DNA of 64,000 nucleotides. It comes from Myxococcota bacterium (lineage in GTDB: Bacteria > Myxococcota_A > UBA9160 > SMWR01). The notes beneath the pieces were generated by a model, which was given only the letters and a program-made list of their open reading frames with translations, searched no databases and was not told where the DNA came from. The translations under genes and the position numbers were made by a program. The stretch covers positions 58,955 to 122,954 of the forward strand of contig JBCCEW010000016.1 of assembly GCA_039030075.1 (NCBI GenBank), given 5' to 3'. Below are positions 25,731 to 35,029 of this stretch, one piece after another; the stretch's first letter is position 1; each line of letters begins with the position of its first letter.

Positions 25731-26674
25731 TCGTCCGCTTCGTCGTCGGCGGACATCTGGATCAGCGTGCGCACCACCGTGCTGCGCTGAGCGCCGCCGA
25801 TGAGCCGCTTCATGTCCTCGTAGAGCGTCGGATCGTTCAGCAGGAGCCCGATCGTGCCCTCGCCGCCGTCCATCTTCGCGAGGATGCTGTTCAGCCTGGA
25901 GCCGGCCTGGAGCAGTTCGAAGACGGCGTCCTGCTCGGTGAGCTCTTCGTAGATCAGGCTGTGCAGCAGGCCCTCGCCCTCGGCGATCTCGTTCAGGATG
26001 CCTTCGAGCGTGCCGAGCGACGCCTCGATGCTCGCAACGCCGCTGCCCTCGTAGTTGTCGTAGATCAGGCTGTGCAGCAGACCACTGCCTTCCTGGATCT
26101 CCTTCACGATGTCGGCCACCGCCACCACCGAGGCCGCCAGGCCCTCGCCGCCGCTGTCGGCTTCGAACTCGGCCACCACCGAGTTCAGGTTGGCCGCGAG
26201 CGTGGCGATGTTGTCGAGAGCCTGGGTGCCGGTGTCGATCACCCGGGTGAGATTGGTCGGGTCGACGGTGCGGATCTCGGCGTTGGCCTCGAGGGGCGCC
26301 GCGTCGGGCGTCCCGAGCGAGATTTCGACGTAGCGATCGCCCAACAGGCCGATGGTCCCGATCGACGCGTGGGAATCGCCGCGGATCCGGCTCTGCACGA
26401 CCTCATCGATCTGGAGCACCACCTCGACGCCGGGCGTCCCGTCGTCGCGCACGTCGAGGTTCACGCTCTCGACCCGGCCGACCTGGGTGCCCGCGAGCCA
26501 GACGGGCGCGTTCGGCTTCAAGCCGCCGACGTTGTCGTAGTAGCCGACGAGGCGGTAGCGCTCGACGAACACGCCCTGCTGGGACGAGAGCGAGAACACC
26601 GCCAGGGCCAGGGCCGCCAGCGACGCCATCACGAAGGCTCCCACGATCAGGGGCAAGCGGTTCTGGTCAGGCAA
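25727..26674 (-). CDS. mlaD: MCE-domain lipid-transport protein MlaD
   Basis: Membrane-anchored MCE protein that delivers or removes phospholipids with the MlaFE ABC transporter. One N-terminal helix (LIVGAFVMASLAALALAVFSL), an MCE domain (about residues 38-118, with VGGLKPNAPVWLAGTQVGRV and LLGDRYVEISLG), then a long helical C-terminus. At 315 residues it is longer than Escherichia MlaD (183). Within the tail, two similar GLLHSLIYDN / GLLHSLIYEE segments suggest an internal repeat. Overlaps mlaF by 8 bases. Confidence 0.9.
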   Translation of the reverse strand: MPDQNRLPLIVGAFVMASLAALALAVFSLSSQQGVFVERYRLVGYYDNVGGLKPNAPVWLAGTQVGRVESVNLDVRDDGTPGVEVVLQIDEVVQSRIRGDSHASIGTIGLLGDRYVEISLGTPDAAPLEANAEIRTVDPTNLTRVIDTGTQALDNIATLAANLNSVVAEFEADSGGEGLAASVVAVADIVKEIQEGSGLLHSLIYDNYEGSGVASIEASLGTLEGILNEIAEGEGLLHSLIYEELTEQDAVFELLQAGSRLNSILAKMDGGEGTIGLLLNDPTLYEDMKRLIGGAQRSTVVRTLIQMSADDEADE

Positions 26675-27446
26675 GGAGGCGTCCTCCCTCGAGTTCGTCG
26701 GTGTCGCGCACGCCGTCGAGGAAGGCGCGCACGTCGGGGTGGCTGGAGCTCTGCATCTCGTCGGCGGTGCCCTGGGCGGCGATCTCGCCGTCCTTGAGCA
26801 GCGCGACGTGGTCCGAGACTTCGAAGCAGAGCTCGAGTTCGTGGGTGACGACCACCGAGGTCACCTGAAGCTCGCGCTGGAGATTCGCGATCAGCTCGCC
26901 GATGCGGCGCTGGTTCGCCGGGTCGAGACCGGTGGTCGGCTCGTCGTAGAGGATCACCTTCGGCTCGAGGGCGATTCCGCGGGCCACGCCCACGCGCTTG
27001 CGCATGCCACCGGAGAGCTCGGCGGGCATCTTCGCCTCGATCCCGGATAGCCCCACGGCGGCCAGCGAATCCCGCACCCGTTCGGCAATGCGCGTCTCGG
27101 ACCAGTCCCGATGCTCCCGCAGCGGGTAGGCCACGTTCTCGTAGACCGAGAGCGAGTCGAAGAGTGCGGCGCTCTGGAAGATCATCGAGACCGACGTCCG
27201 TACGTCGATCAGATGATGTTCGGGCAGCTCGGTGATGTCGGTTCCGAGCACGGTCACCCGGCCTCGATCGGGTCGCAGCAGCCCGATCATGTGCTTGAGG
27301 CACACCGACTTCCCGCTCCCCGATCCGCCCAGGATCGTGAACGTTTCGCCGGCGCGAACCTGCAGGTCGACGCCGCGCAGCACGGGCTGCCCGCGAAAGG
27401 CCTTGTGGACGTCCGACAACTCGATCAGCACCTCGCCGGACGTCAC
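26667..27446 (-). CDS. mlaF: ABC transporter ATPase MlaF
   Basis: Cytoplasmic ATPase of the Mla-type lipid transporter. Walker A GGSGSGKSVCLKHMIGLL, Q-loop SMIFQSAALFDSL, signature LSGGMRKRVGVARGIA, Walker B VILYDEPTTGLDP, and H-loop VVVTHEL. The start is a GTG at 27446, overlapping the mlaE stop. 259 residues, standard. Confidence 0.94.
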   Translation of the reverse strand: MTSGEVLIELSDVHKAFRGQPVLRGVDLQVRAGETFTILGGSGSGKSVCLKHMIGLLRPDRGRVTVLGTDITELPEHHLIDVRTSVSMIFQSAALFDSLSVYENVAYPLREHRDWSETRIAERVRDSLAAVGLSGIEAKMPAELSGGMRKRVGVARGIALEPKVILYDEPTTGLDPANQRRIGELIANLQRELQVTSVVVTHELELCFEVSDHVALLKDGEIAAQGTADEMQSSSHPDVRAFLDGVRDTDELEGGRLLA

Positions 27447-28258
27447 AGGATCACCATCAGCTGGGTCATGAAGTAGTCGCTGACCAGCACCCCGATCGAG
27501 GCGATCACCACCGCGCGCGTGGTGGAGCGCCCCACGCCCACGGTACCCCCGGTGGTCTGGAGCGCGGCGAAGCAGCCCACCATCGCGATCAGCCAACCGA
27601 AGACGAAGGTCTTCGCGATCCCCGAGAAGAGGTCAGCGACCGTCACCGTGTTGATGATCGTCTGCATGTAGAAGTTCGGATCGATCCCGAACTGGCTCCA
27701 CGCGAGGATCAGCCCGCCGACGGCGCCGAGCACGTCGGCCATGGCCGTGAGCAGGGGCAGCGCGAAGGTGGCGGCGAGCACCCGGGGCAAGACGAGCTTC
27801 TGCACCGGATCGGCGCCCATCGAACGGATCGCGTCGACCTGCTCGGTCACCTGCATCGCGCCGATCTCGGCGGTGATGCCCGCGCCGACCCGACCGCCGA
27901 CCATCAGCGCCGTGAGCACCGGCCCGAGTTCGCGCGCGAGCGAGAGTCCCACCACGCTGCCCACGTAGGGCTTCGCGCCGAAGCGCGTGAGGGCGATCCC
28001 GGTCTGGAGCGCCAGTACCATCCCGGTGAAGAGCGCCGTGATCAGGACGATGGTCGTCGAACGCGCGCCGATCGCGTCGAGCTGACGCAGGCATTCCTTG
28101 CCCGGGAACCCGGGCCGCAGCAGCGCCCGTCCCGTGTGGGCAGTGAGCAGCGCGAACTCGCCGAAGGACTCGACGGTCTCGAGCACCCAGACACCGAGGC
28201 GATCGAGCCACGTCGGGCGAGGCGGCGCCGCCAGGTCCGGAAGCGTTTCCTGGCTCAA
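27443..28258 (-). CDS. mlaE: ABC transporter permease MlaE
   Basis: Permease with family motifs FTGMVLALQTG, ELGPVLTALMVGGRVGAGITAE and TEQVDAIRSMGADPV. Five to six helices. I chose the TTG at 28258: it overlaps the upstream lipoprotein stop and has GGAGGGGGGA just before it. A longer frame from 28306 overlaps that gene more deeply. 271 residues. Confidence 0.92.
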   Translation of the reverse strand: MSQETLPDLAAPPRPTWLDRLGVWVLETVESFGEFALLTAHTGRALLRPGFPGKECLRQLDAIGARSTTIVLITALFTGMVLALQTGIALTRFGAKPYVGSVVGLSLARELGPVLTALMVGGRVGAGITAEIGAMQVTEQVDAIRSMGADPVQKLVLPRVLAATFALPLLTAMADVLGAVGGLILAWSQFGIDPNFYMQTIINTVTVADLFSGIAKTFVFGWLIAMVGCFAALQTTGGTVGVGRSTTRAVVIASIGVLVSDYFMTQLMVIL

Positions 28259-28875
28259 GATCCCCCCTCCGCGACACCCACGCTCGGTACCTCGAGGCTT
28301 CGCCACCAGGCGTCGAAGGTCGGTTCCGCCTCTTCGAACCCAGCCCCGTCGCGCGCCGTCAGCACCCAGTCATAAGCGCAGCGGTCGCCGACCAACGTCA
28401 CGGTCTTCACCCGCACGACGGCGCCATCCTGGGTGACGTCGAACACCTGCTGCCAGCCGGGAAGCGGACTCGCCTCGACGGCTTCGTTCTGTCGCACGAC
28501 GTGCTCGGGCACGCCGATCCGGAGGTGCCGGGCCAACAACTCGGGCTCGGCGAGGGGCACCCCACAACGCGATGAGAGCGTCATGCGGACCGGTGGCTGG
28601 GAGGCGGCGGCTTCGCGCCGGTACGCGAGCACGCTGCCGTCGACCCGCACCCGCTTCCAGGTCGCGTCGGCCGCCGGGGGCGCGCCCACGCGATAGCCAT
28701 GGCGTTCGTGGAGGAAGCCCTCGGGCGTCTCGCGCAGCGGGCCGCTGCAGCTGAGCCCCAGCGCGCCCGCTAGAGCCACCGATGCCAGGACGACCGTCCG
28801 GCTACGACGCCACGAGGGGCGACGCAGGACGAAGAACGAGGCTCGCTGGCAACGCGCGCGCCGGTCCCGGCTCAT
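28255..28875 (-). CDS. Putative lipoprotein heading the mla operon
   Basis: A basic N-terminus, a hydrophobic helix and a lipobox-like ALGLSC indicate a lipoprotein. The 206-residue body is not recognised; it resembles small outer-membrane-directed lipoproteins in being beta-rich and ending in an aromatic helix (FDAWWRSLEV). First gene of the mla-like cluster, overlapping mlaE by 4 bases; it may fill part of the role of missing mlaA or mlaC. TAGCCT lies 9 bases before the ATG and no good ribosome binding site is seen. Confidence 0.6.
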   Translation of the reverse strand: MSRDRRARCQRASFFVLRRPSWRRSRTVVLASVALAGALGLSCSGPLRETPEGFLHERHGYRVGAPPAADATWKRVRVDGSVLAYRREAAASQPPVRMTLSSRCGVPLAEPELLARHLRIGVPEHVVRQNEAVEASPLPGWQQVFDVTQDGAVVRVKTVTLVGDRCAYDWVLTARDGAGFEEAEPTFDAWWRSLEVPSVGVAEGGS

Positions 28876-28993
28876 CAGAGGTCCAGGCTACCGGATTCCG
28901 CTTCTGGGTGGCAGCGTTGCGCGATCGTTCGCGCGCGAAGCGCACGGTCGCCGTCGGGTGGCAGCCGGCCGATCCCACTCCATACTGGCGCGC

Positions 28994-29617
28994 GTGAGCG
29001 ACTCGCCCTCCTCCGCCGACGCGCGCCCGAGCGACGACACGCTCGTCCTGGCGAGCCGTTCGCCGCGACGTCACCAGCTCCTCGCCGAAGCCGGCATCGC
29101 CTTCGAAGCCTTGCCCGTCGACCTCGACGAGACCCCCGTGCCCGGCGAGGGCGCCGAGGCCACCGTGATTCGACTGGCCCGCGAGAAGGCCCAGGCGGGC
29201 GCCGAGCGCGTCGCGCCGGGCCGCCTGGTGCTCGGCTCGGACACGGGCGTGATCCTCGACGATCGGCTGTTCGGGAAGCCCACCGACGCCGCGGACGCCG
29301 TGCGCCTGCTCGAGACCCTGCTCGGCCGCACCCATCGGGTCACGACCGCGGTCGCGCTTGCCGAGAGTGGCAGCGGCAGGGTGTGGAGCTGCGCCGTGTC
29401 CACCGAGGTCACGATGCGCGCAGCGCCCCGCGACGAAGTCGAGGCCTACGTCGCCACCGGGGAACCGATGGACAAGGCCGGTGGCTACGGGTTCCAGGGC
29501 GAAGGACGGCGCTTCGTCACCCGCATCGAAGGCAGCGCCACGAACGTGATCGGGCTCCCCCTCGACGAGACCCGCGCGCTCCTCGAACGGGCCGCACGCG
29601 AGCGCGGCTCCCGGTGA
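28994..29617 (+). CDS. maf: Maf-like nucleotide pyrophosphatase
   Basis: House-cleaning nucleoside triphosphate pyrophosphatase. Motifs LASRSPRRHQLLAEAGI, VLGSDTGVILDDRLFGKP and PMDKAGGYGFQGEG are typical. 207 residues. GTG 28994 is preceded by CATACT (28981-28986) with a 7-base gap and no ribosome binding site, suggesting a leaderless message; a start 12 codons upstream is less likely. Overlaps yggS by 4 bases. Confidence 0.92.
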   Translation: MSDSPSSADARPSDDTLVLASRSPRRHQLLAEAGIAFEALPVDLDETPVPGEGAEATVIRLAREKAQAGAERVAPGRLVLGSDTGVILDDRLFGKPTDAADAVRLLETLLGRTHRVTTAVALAESGSGRVWSCAVSTEVTMRAAPRDEVEAYVATGEPMDKAGGYGFQGEGRRFVTRIEGSATNVIGLPLDETRALLERAARERGSR

Positions 29618-30324
29618 ATCCGGTCGCCCAGCGACTGGGGGAGCTGCGCGAGCGCGTGCACGCCGCGGCCCAGCGCGCCGGCCGCAAGGCCGACGCGGTG
29701 CGCCTGCTCGGCGTGGCGAAGCGCATCGCCGACGACGCCATCGTCGAGAGCGTCGCCGCCGGTCTCGGCGATGTCGCCGAGAACTACGTGCAGGAGGCCG
29801 TCGGGCGTCGCGCACACTTCGAGCAGGCCTTCGCCGAGCACGCGCTCGACCCGCCCGAGTGGCACTTCATCGGCCGCCTGCAGAGCAACAAGGCGAAGTC
29901 CGTGGTGGGGGCGTTCACGTGGCTCCACACCCTGGATCGGGCTTCTCTGGGAACGGCGCTGGAGAAGCACTGCGCCGCCCAGGACGTCCGGCTGCGCGTC
30001 CTCGTGCAGGTGAACACGAGCGGCGAGGCCCAGAAGGGCGGCGTCGCGCCAGACGCCCTCGAACCCCTGCTCGCGGAGAGCGAAGCGTGGCCCCATCTCG
30101 ATGTCGCGGGTCTGATGACCCTGCCAGCACCGGCCCCCGATCCCGAGGACGTGCGACCCGCCTTCGCCCAGCTGCGTGAACTCCGCGATCACTGGCAGGC
30201 CACGCTGCCGAGCCTGCGCGAACTCTCGATGGGCATGTCGGGCGACTTCGTGGTGGCCGTCGAAGAAGGCGCCACGCTGGTGCGGCTGGGCACCGCGCTC
30301 TACGGGGCGCGCCCCCCGGCCTGA
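29614..30324 (+). CDS. yggS: PLP homeostasis protein (YggS/PLPBP family)
   Basis: Single-domain alanine-racemase-like PLP-binding protein that buffers pyridoxal phosphate. The PLP lysine lies in LLGVAKRIADDAI; WHFIGRLQSNKAK, LVQVNTSGEAQKGG and ELSMGMSGDFVVAVEEGAT are conserved. 236 residues. Partnered with proC downstream, a very common arrangement. Confidence 0.93.
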   Translation: MNPVAQRLGELRERVHAAAQRAGRKADAVRLLGVAKRIADDAIVESVAAGLGDVAENYVQEAVGRRAHFEQAFAEHALDPPEWHFIGRLQSNKAKSVVGAFTWLHTLDRASLGTALEKHCAAQDVRLRVLVQVNTSGEAQKGGVAPDALEPLLAESEAWPHLDVAGLMTLPAPAPDPEDVRPAFAQLRELRDHWQATLPSLRELSMGMSGDFVVAVEEGATLVRLGTALYGARPPA

Positions 30325-30367
30325 CGCGACCGGGGAATCCCCGGGCGATGGGATAGCCTTCGCCCCC

Positions 30368-31198
30368 ATGGAAGCGACTTCACTCGCCGACCAGCGAATC
30401 GGATTCCTCGGGGCCGGCGCCATGGCGGAAGCCCTGGCGGCCGGACTGCTCGAAGCCGGCGTCGCGGCCGACGCGCTGCGCATGGCCGACCCGGACCCGC
30501 TCCGACGCAAGCACCTCCAGACCACGCTCGGGATCGAGGTGGACGCCGACAACCCCGCCCTGCTCGACGCCAGCGACATCGTCGTGGTGGCCGTGAAGCC
30601 GCAGGTCGTGGGCCCGGTGCTCCAGGCCCTCGCCGACCGTCCCGAACGGACGCGCCCGCTGTGGATCTCGCTCGCGGCGGGAGTCCGCCTGACTCAACTC
30701 GAGGAGCTGTTGGGGGACGGTGCGCGGGTGGTGCGCGCCATGCCGAACACGCCCGCGCTGGTGCGGGCCGGCGCCACCGCGATCGCCCCCAACGCCGCCA
30801 CCACCGCCGAGGACCGGCGTCGCGCCGAGGCCTTCTTCGGCTGCGTCGGACGCTGCTGGACCGCGCCCAACGAAGGCCTGCTCGACGCGGTGACGGGCCT
30901 TTCAGGCAGCGGACCGGCCTATGTCTTCGTCTTCCTCGAGGCGCTGGGCGACGCGGGCGTCCGGATGGGACTGCCCCGCGACGCCGCCTACGAGCTCGCC
31001 TTCCAGACCGTGCTGGGCGCCGCGAAGCTCGCCCTCGAAGACGGACGCCACCCGGCCGCACTGAAGGACCAGGTGACCTCGCCCGGCGGCACCACCATCG
31101 CCGGCGTCGAACGACTCGAAGCCGGCGGTTTCCGGGCGGCGATCCACGACGCGGTGGAGGCCGCGACCCGGCGCTCGCGGGAGCTGGCCGGCGACTAG
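30368..31198 (+). CDS. proC: Pyrroline-5-carboxylate reductase
   Basis: Last step of proline synthesis, NAD(P)H-dependent. Rossmann motif IGFLGAGAMAEALAAGLL, VRAMPNTPALV, and the signature LTGLSGSGPAYVF-type sequence (here VTGLSGSGPAYVFVFLEAL), plus VTSPGGTTIAGVERLE. 276 residues. TAGCCT (30354-30359) precedes the ATG by 8 bases, again a leaderless-type layout. Confidence 0.95.
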   Translation: MEATSLADQRIGFLGAGAMAEALAAGLLEAGVAADALRMADPDPLRRKHLQTTLGIEVDADNPALLDASDIVVVAVKPQVVGPVLQALADRPERTRPLWISLAAGVRLTQLEELLGDGARVVRAMPNTPALVRAGATAIAPNAATTAEDRRRAEAFFGCVGRCWTAPNEGLLDAVTGLSGSGPAYVFVFLEALGDAGVRMGLPRDAAYELAFQTVLGAAKLALEDGRHPAALKDQVTSPGGTTIAGVERLEAGGFRAAIHDAVEAATRRSRELAGD

Positions 31199-31390
31199 CC
31201 AGGGCCACGCGCGGCTCGCGCTTCCGGGACGGGAAGTTCCAACGAGATCGGATACTTCCACCCCACCCCGAAAGCGTCGCCGCAGGCCTGCGCCTGCCGC
31301 CGGAAGAAGCCCGGTTGCCGCCTCAAGATGGGGCGCGCCGGCGTCGATTCACCGGGTGAGATCCATTTCAGGGTCCACCGGGAGGCCCGC

Positions 31391-31921
31391 GTGCGCATCA
31401 CGCCGCTCGACGTCCGCAACCATGTCTTTCCGCGCAGCTGGTCGGGATACGACCGCGACGAAGTCGACAGCTTCCTGCGCATCGTGTCGGGCGACTACGA
31501 AGCCACCCTGCGCGAACTCCAGCTCGCCCGTGAAGAGGTGGGCCGGCTCGAGCAGCGCGTCCAGGAGCTGATGGCCAACGAGACCCTGCTCAAGGAAACC
31601 CTGACGACCGCCCAGCACCTCAGCGAGGACCTCAAGCAGACGGCGATGAAAGAGGCCGAAATGCTCGTGAGCGAGGCGGAAATTCAGGGCGAGAAGGTCC
31701 TCGACGCCGCCCATCGCCGGGCCGCCCGACTCGCCGAGGAGCTCCGCGAGATGAAGCTGCTGCGCTCGCGCGTGGCCGCCTCGCTGCGGGCCACCCTGGA
31801 ACACCACCTCGAGGTCATCGATCACTTGACCGCCGACCCGGAAGCCAGCGATCCGGCAATCGAAGGCCGGGTCGAATCGCTGCTCGCCAACCGGGACCGG
31901 CAGGGCTCCACGGGCAGCTAG
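31391..31921 (+). CDS. DivIVA-domain protein
   Basis: An N-terminal membrane-sensing DivIVA region (ITPLDVRNHVFPRSWSGYDRDEVDSF, cited as ITPLDVRNHVFPRSW and GYDRDEVDSFL) followed by coiled coil to about residue 140. 176 residues. In Gram-negative deltaproteobacteria such proteins are common downstream of proC; role likely in septum or pole organisation. GTG 31391 has GGGAGG five bases upstream, favouring it over an upstream ATG at 31328. Confidence 0.86.
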   Translation: MRITPLDVRNHVFPRSWSGYDRDEVDSFLRIVSGDYEATLRELQLAREEVGRLEQRVQELMANETLLKETLTTAQHLSEDLKQTAMKEAEMLVSEAEIQGEKVLDAAHRRAARLAEELREMKLLRSRVAASLRATLEHHLEVIDHLTADPEASDPAIEGRVESLLANRDRQGSTGS

Positions 31922-32162
31922 CCCGAGCACGCGCCCTCCCCTCCAGGCCCCCACCCGGGCCCTTCTCGCGCGGATCCCGCCCCAACGCCGGGCCCGATGT
32001 GCGCCCGCTGGCGGCCTCGCGGCGCCCTCAGTAGCCTCGGGCGCACACGATTTCGCGCCGCCACCGGCCCCCCGTCCCTGGCCCTTCCGCACCGCCGAAG
32101 CTCTCGGAATGCCGGAAGGCCCGGGATGCCGGAGAGCAGGCGCTGCCGCGAGGGCCTCGACC

Positions 32163-32504
32163 ATGCCGATCTACGAGTACGCCTGCGACAACTGCGGGCA
32201 CGAGTTCGAGGTCGAGCAGCGCATGAGCGACGACCCGGTCAAGAAGTGCCCGGTGTGCGAGGCCCTGAAGGTCAAGCGACTGATCTCCAAAACCTCGTTC
32301 GTCCTGAAGGGCGGCGGCTGGTACTCCGACCTCTACTCCTCCCAGAAGCCCGGCGAGGACAAGAAGGAAGCGAAGGGCGACAGCGACAGCTCGAGCTCCG
32401 ACACGAAGAAGTCCGACAAGAAGTCGGACAAGAAGTCATCGGGCGACAAGCCGGACAAGGGCAAGTCGAAGGCGAAGAGCAAGGGGAAGGGCAAGGCGGC
32501 CTAG
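32163..32504 (+). CDS. FmdB-type zinc-ribbon protein
   Basis: MPIYEYACDNCGHEFEV and CPVC form the four-cysteine FmdB-type zinc ribbon (residues 1-41). The C-terminal half is a highly charged, Lys/Ser/Asp-rich low-complexity tail (about residues 63-113). 113 residues. Function unknown; may bind nucleic acid or act as a regulatory protein. Confidence 0.85.
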   Translation: MPIYEYACDNCGHEFEVEQRMSDDPVKKCPVCEALKVKRLISKTSFVLKGGGWYSDLYSSQKPGEDKKEAKGDSDSSSSDTKKSDKKSDKKSSGDKPDKGKSKAKSKGKGKAA

Positions 32505-32593
32505 CCGCCCGCGACGACGTCCTCCCCCGTTCCCACCTCGCCAGCCCGGGGCTAAGCTCGGCGCGCGCCACCCGGCATCGCGTGGAGACCCCC

Positions 32594-33460
32594 ATGACTT
32601 CCCCCATCGACACCGTCGTCGTCGACGGCTTGGGCCTCGCTCAATCGATTCGCAAGGAGCTCGGCGAAGCGATCGGCGCCCACGTCGCGGCCGGACGACG
32701 TGCTCCGAAACTGGCCGTCGTACTCGTCGGCGACGATCCGGCCAGCGCCTCGTACATCAAGGGCAAGCGACGCGCCTGCGACCGCATCGGCATGGACTCG
32801 ACGGAAGTCGACCTGCCCGCCGACGCGACTCAGGAAGACGTCGAGGCCGTCGTCGCGAAGCTGAACGCGGACGACGGGGTCGACGGCATCCTGGTGCAGC
32901 TGCCACTCCCGAAGGGCCTGGATCCGGCGGCCGTCACCCACGCCATCGATCCGGCGAAGGACGTCGACGGCCTGCACCCCACCAATGCGGGGCTCTTGCT
33001 CCAGGGCCTGCCGACCCTGGTCGCGTGCACGCCCCTCGGCGTGATGGAAATCCTGCGCCGCCACGAGATTTCCCTCGAAGGCGCGGACGCGGTCGTGATC
33101 GGGCGCAGCGACATCGTGGGCAAGCCCGTCTCGGTCCTGCTGCAGCAGGCGAACGCGACGGTCACGCTGTGCCACTCGCGCACCCGCGACCTCCGCGAGC
33201 ACTGCCAGCGCGCCGACGTGATCGTCGCCGCTGTGGGCGTGCCGAAGCTCGTCGAGCGCGATTGGGTGAAGCCCGGCGCCGCTGTAATCGACGTGGGCGT
33301 GACCGTCATCGACGGCGTGCTCACCGGTGACGTCGACACCGAGGCCGTCCAGGGCGTGGCGAAGATCGTGACGCCCCACCGCCGGGGCGTCGGCCCGATG
33401 ACCATCACCATGCTGCTGCGCAACACGCTCACCGCCTACGAGGCGCGCACCGGTCGATGA
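32594..33460 (+). CDS. folD: Methylene-THF dehydrogenase / cyclohydrolase
   Basis: Bifunctional one-carbon enzyme interconverting 5,10-methylene- and 10-formyl-tetrahydrofolate. Motifs SYIKGKRRAC (catalytic Lys region), GILVQLPLPKGLD, and VVIGRSDIVGKPVSVLL (nucleotide binding). 288 residues. ATG 32594 with GGAG upstream. Overlaps gcvT by 4 bases, linking folate one-carbon flow to glycine cleavage. Confidence 0.96.
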   Translation: MTSPIDTVVVDGLGLAQSIRKELGEAIGAHVAAGRRAPKLAVVLVGDDPASASYIKGKRRACDRIGMDSTEVDLPADATQEDVEAVVAKLNADDGVDGILVQLPLPKGLDPAAVTHAIDPAKDVDGLHPTNAGLLLQGLPTLVACTPLGVMEILRRHEISLEGADAVVIGRSDIVGKPVSVLLQQANATVTLCHSRTRDLREHCQRADVIVAAVGVPKLVERDWVKPGAAVIDVGVTVIDGVLTGDVDTEAVQGVAKIVTPHRRGVGPMTITMLLRNTLTAYEARTGR

Positions 33461-34593
33461 CGGACCTGTCGAAGACCCCTCTCTTCGCGCGGCACGAGGC
33501 GCTGGGCGGCCGCATGGTGCCCTTCGCCGGCTTTTCCATGCCGGTGCAGTACAGCTCGATCCTCGAAGAACACGCCGCTGCCCGCGAGGCGGTGGCTCTG
33601 TTCGACGTGTCCCACATGGGGCAGCTGCACCTCGAAGGGCCCGGCGCGGCGGCCTTCGCCGACCGGTTGTGTTCGCGCCGGATGAGCAGCCTGGCCGAGG
33701 GGCGCGTGCGCTACGCGCTGCTCTGCAACGAGGCGGGCGGCGTGGTCGATGACGTGACGGTCTACCGCACCGGCAGCGACGCCTTCCTCGTCTGCGTGAA
33801 CGCTTCGAACATCGACAAGGACCGCGGCTGGTGCGAGCAGCACGCCCCGAGCGACGTCACGGTCCGTGACGCGAGCACCGACACCGGACTCCTCGCGCTC
33901 CAGGGCCCCGCCTGCCTCGCCGTGCTGGGCGCCCTGAGCAGCGACGACTGGGACGCCGTGAAGCGCTTTCGATTCGCCGCCGGACGCGTGGCCGATGTCG
34001 CCGTGCTCGCCTCGCGCACGGGCTACACCGGCGCCGACGGCTTCGAGCTCTACTGCGCGGCCGCGGACGTCGGCGCTCTCTGGGACGCCCTGCTCGACGC
34101 CGGTTCCGATCACGGGCTGCGGCCCGCAGGCTTGGGCGCACGCGACACCCTGCGCCTCGAAGCCGCCCTGGCCCTCTACGGCCAGGAGCTGGACGACACG
34201 ACGACGCCCTACGAAGCGGGCCTCGACCGCTTCGTGGAACTCACCGCCGACGGCGAGGACCGCGACTTCCTCGGCGCCGACGCCCTGCGACACGGTCAGG
34301 CCGACGGCCCGCGCCGTCGCCTGGTCGGCTTCACGGTCCAGGGGCGGGGCATCGCACGCCACGGCTACCCGATCGTCGACGCCGGCGCCGAGATCGGCCG
34401 GGTCACTTCCGGCGCACCCTCCCCCACCCTCGGCCAGCCGATCGGTTTGGGCTATGTACCGCCCGAGCGCAGCGCCGTCGGCACCCGCCTGACCATCGCG
34501 GTGCGACAGCGCGAGCTCGAAGCCGAAGTGGTGCCGCTGCCCTTCGTATCGGGAAAGACCGCCGGTCGACCGGCGTCTCCCCCCAGAACCTGA
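33457..34593 (+). CDS. gcvT: Glycine cleavage T-protein (aminomethyltransferase)
   Basis: Moves the aminomethyl carbon from the H-protein to tetrahydrofolate. Motifs MVPFAGFSMPVQY, FDVSHMGQ, SRTGYTGADGFEL and GLGARDTLRLEAALALYG. 378 residues. Sits between folD and gcvH in one direction, giving a coherent one-carbon operon. Confidence 0.95.
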   Translation: MTDLSKTPLFARHEALGGRMVPFAGFSMPVQYSSILEEHAAAREAVALFDVSHMGQLHLEGPGAAAFADRLCSRRMSSLAEGRVRYALLCNEAGGVVDDVTVYRTGSDAFLVCVNASNIDKDRGWCEQHAPSDVTVRDASTDTGLLALQGPACLAVLGALSSDDWDAVKRFRFAAGRVADVAVLASRTGYTGADGFELYCAAADVGALWDALLDAGSDHGLRPAGLGARDTLRLEAALALYGQELDDTTTPYEAGLDRFVELTADGEDRDFLGADALRHGQADGPRRRLVGFTVQGRGIARHGYPIVDAGAEIGRVTSGAPSPTLGQPIGLGYVPPERSAVGTRLTIAVRQRELEAEVVPLPFVSGKTAGRPASPPRT

Positions 34594-34621
34594 ACGCCCG
34601 AACCACCCGACGGAGACCCCC

Positions 34622-35014
34622 GTGGCAGACACGTCGATCCCCGAAGACCTGAAATACTCCGAGCAGGACGAATGGGTCCGCATCGAAGACGGACGCATCG
34701 TGATCGGCGTGACCGACTACGCCCAGGACCAGCTGGGGGACATCGTGTTCCTCGAGCTGCCCGAGGTCGGCACATCGGTGACTCGCGGCGAGAGCTTCGG
34801 CACGATCGAATCGGTGAAAGCCGTTTCCGACCTGTTCGCGCCGGTCTCCGGCGAGATCCTCGAGGTGAACGGCGCGCTCGTCGACGGACCCGAGCTGGTG
34901 AACTCGGACTGCTACGGCGAGGGCTGGATCCTGGTGGTCGCGGGCGATGCGTCGGCGGCCGACGGCCTGCTGGACGCCTCCGGCTATGCGAAGTACCTCG
35001 AAGACCGCGACTAG
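34622..35014 (+). CDS. gcvH: Glycine cleavage H-protein
   Basis: Lipoyl-carrier protein. The lipoylated Lys is K66 in GTIESVKAVSDLFAPVSG. 130 residues. GTG start with GGAGAC upstream. No gcvP follows within the window; the next gene is convergent, so the decarboxylase must be elsewhere. Confidence 0.96.
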   Translation: MADTSIPEDLKYSEQDEWVRIEDGRIVIGVTDYAQDQLGDIVFLELPEVGTSVTRGESFGTIESVKAVSDLFAPVSGEILEVNGALVDGPELVNSDCYGEGWILVVAGDASAADGLLDASGYAKYLEDRD

Positions 35015-35029
35015 AGGCCCGGCCGGCGC

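Noticed and set aside
31997..32593. N-terminal extension of FolD
   Set aside because: The open frame upstream of 32594 overlaps the FmdB gene and reads as low-complexity; folD has a good start and ribosome binding site at 32594.
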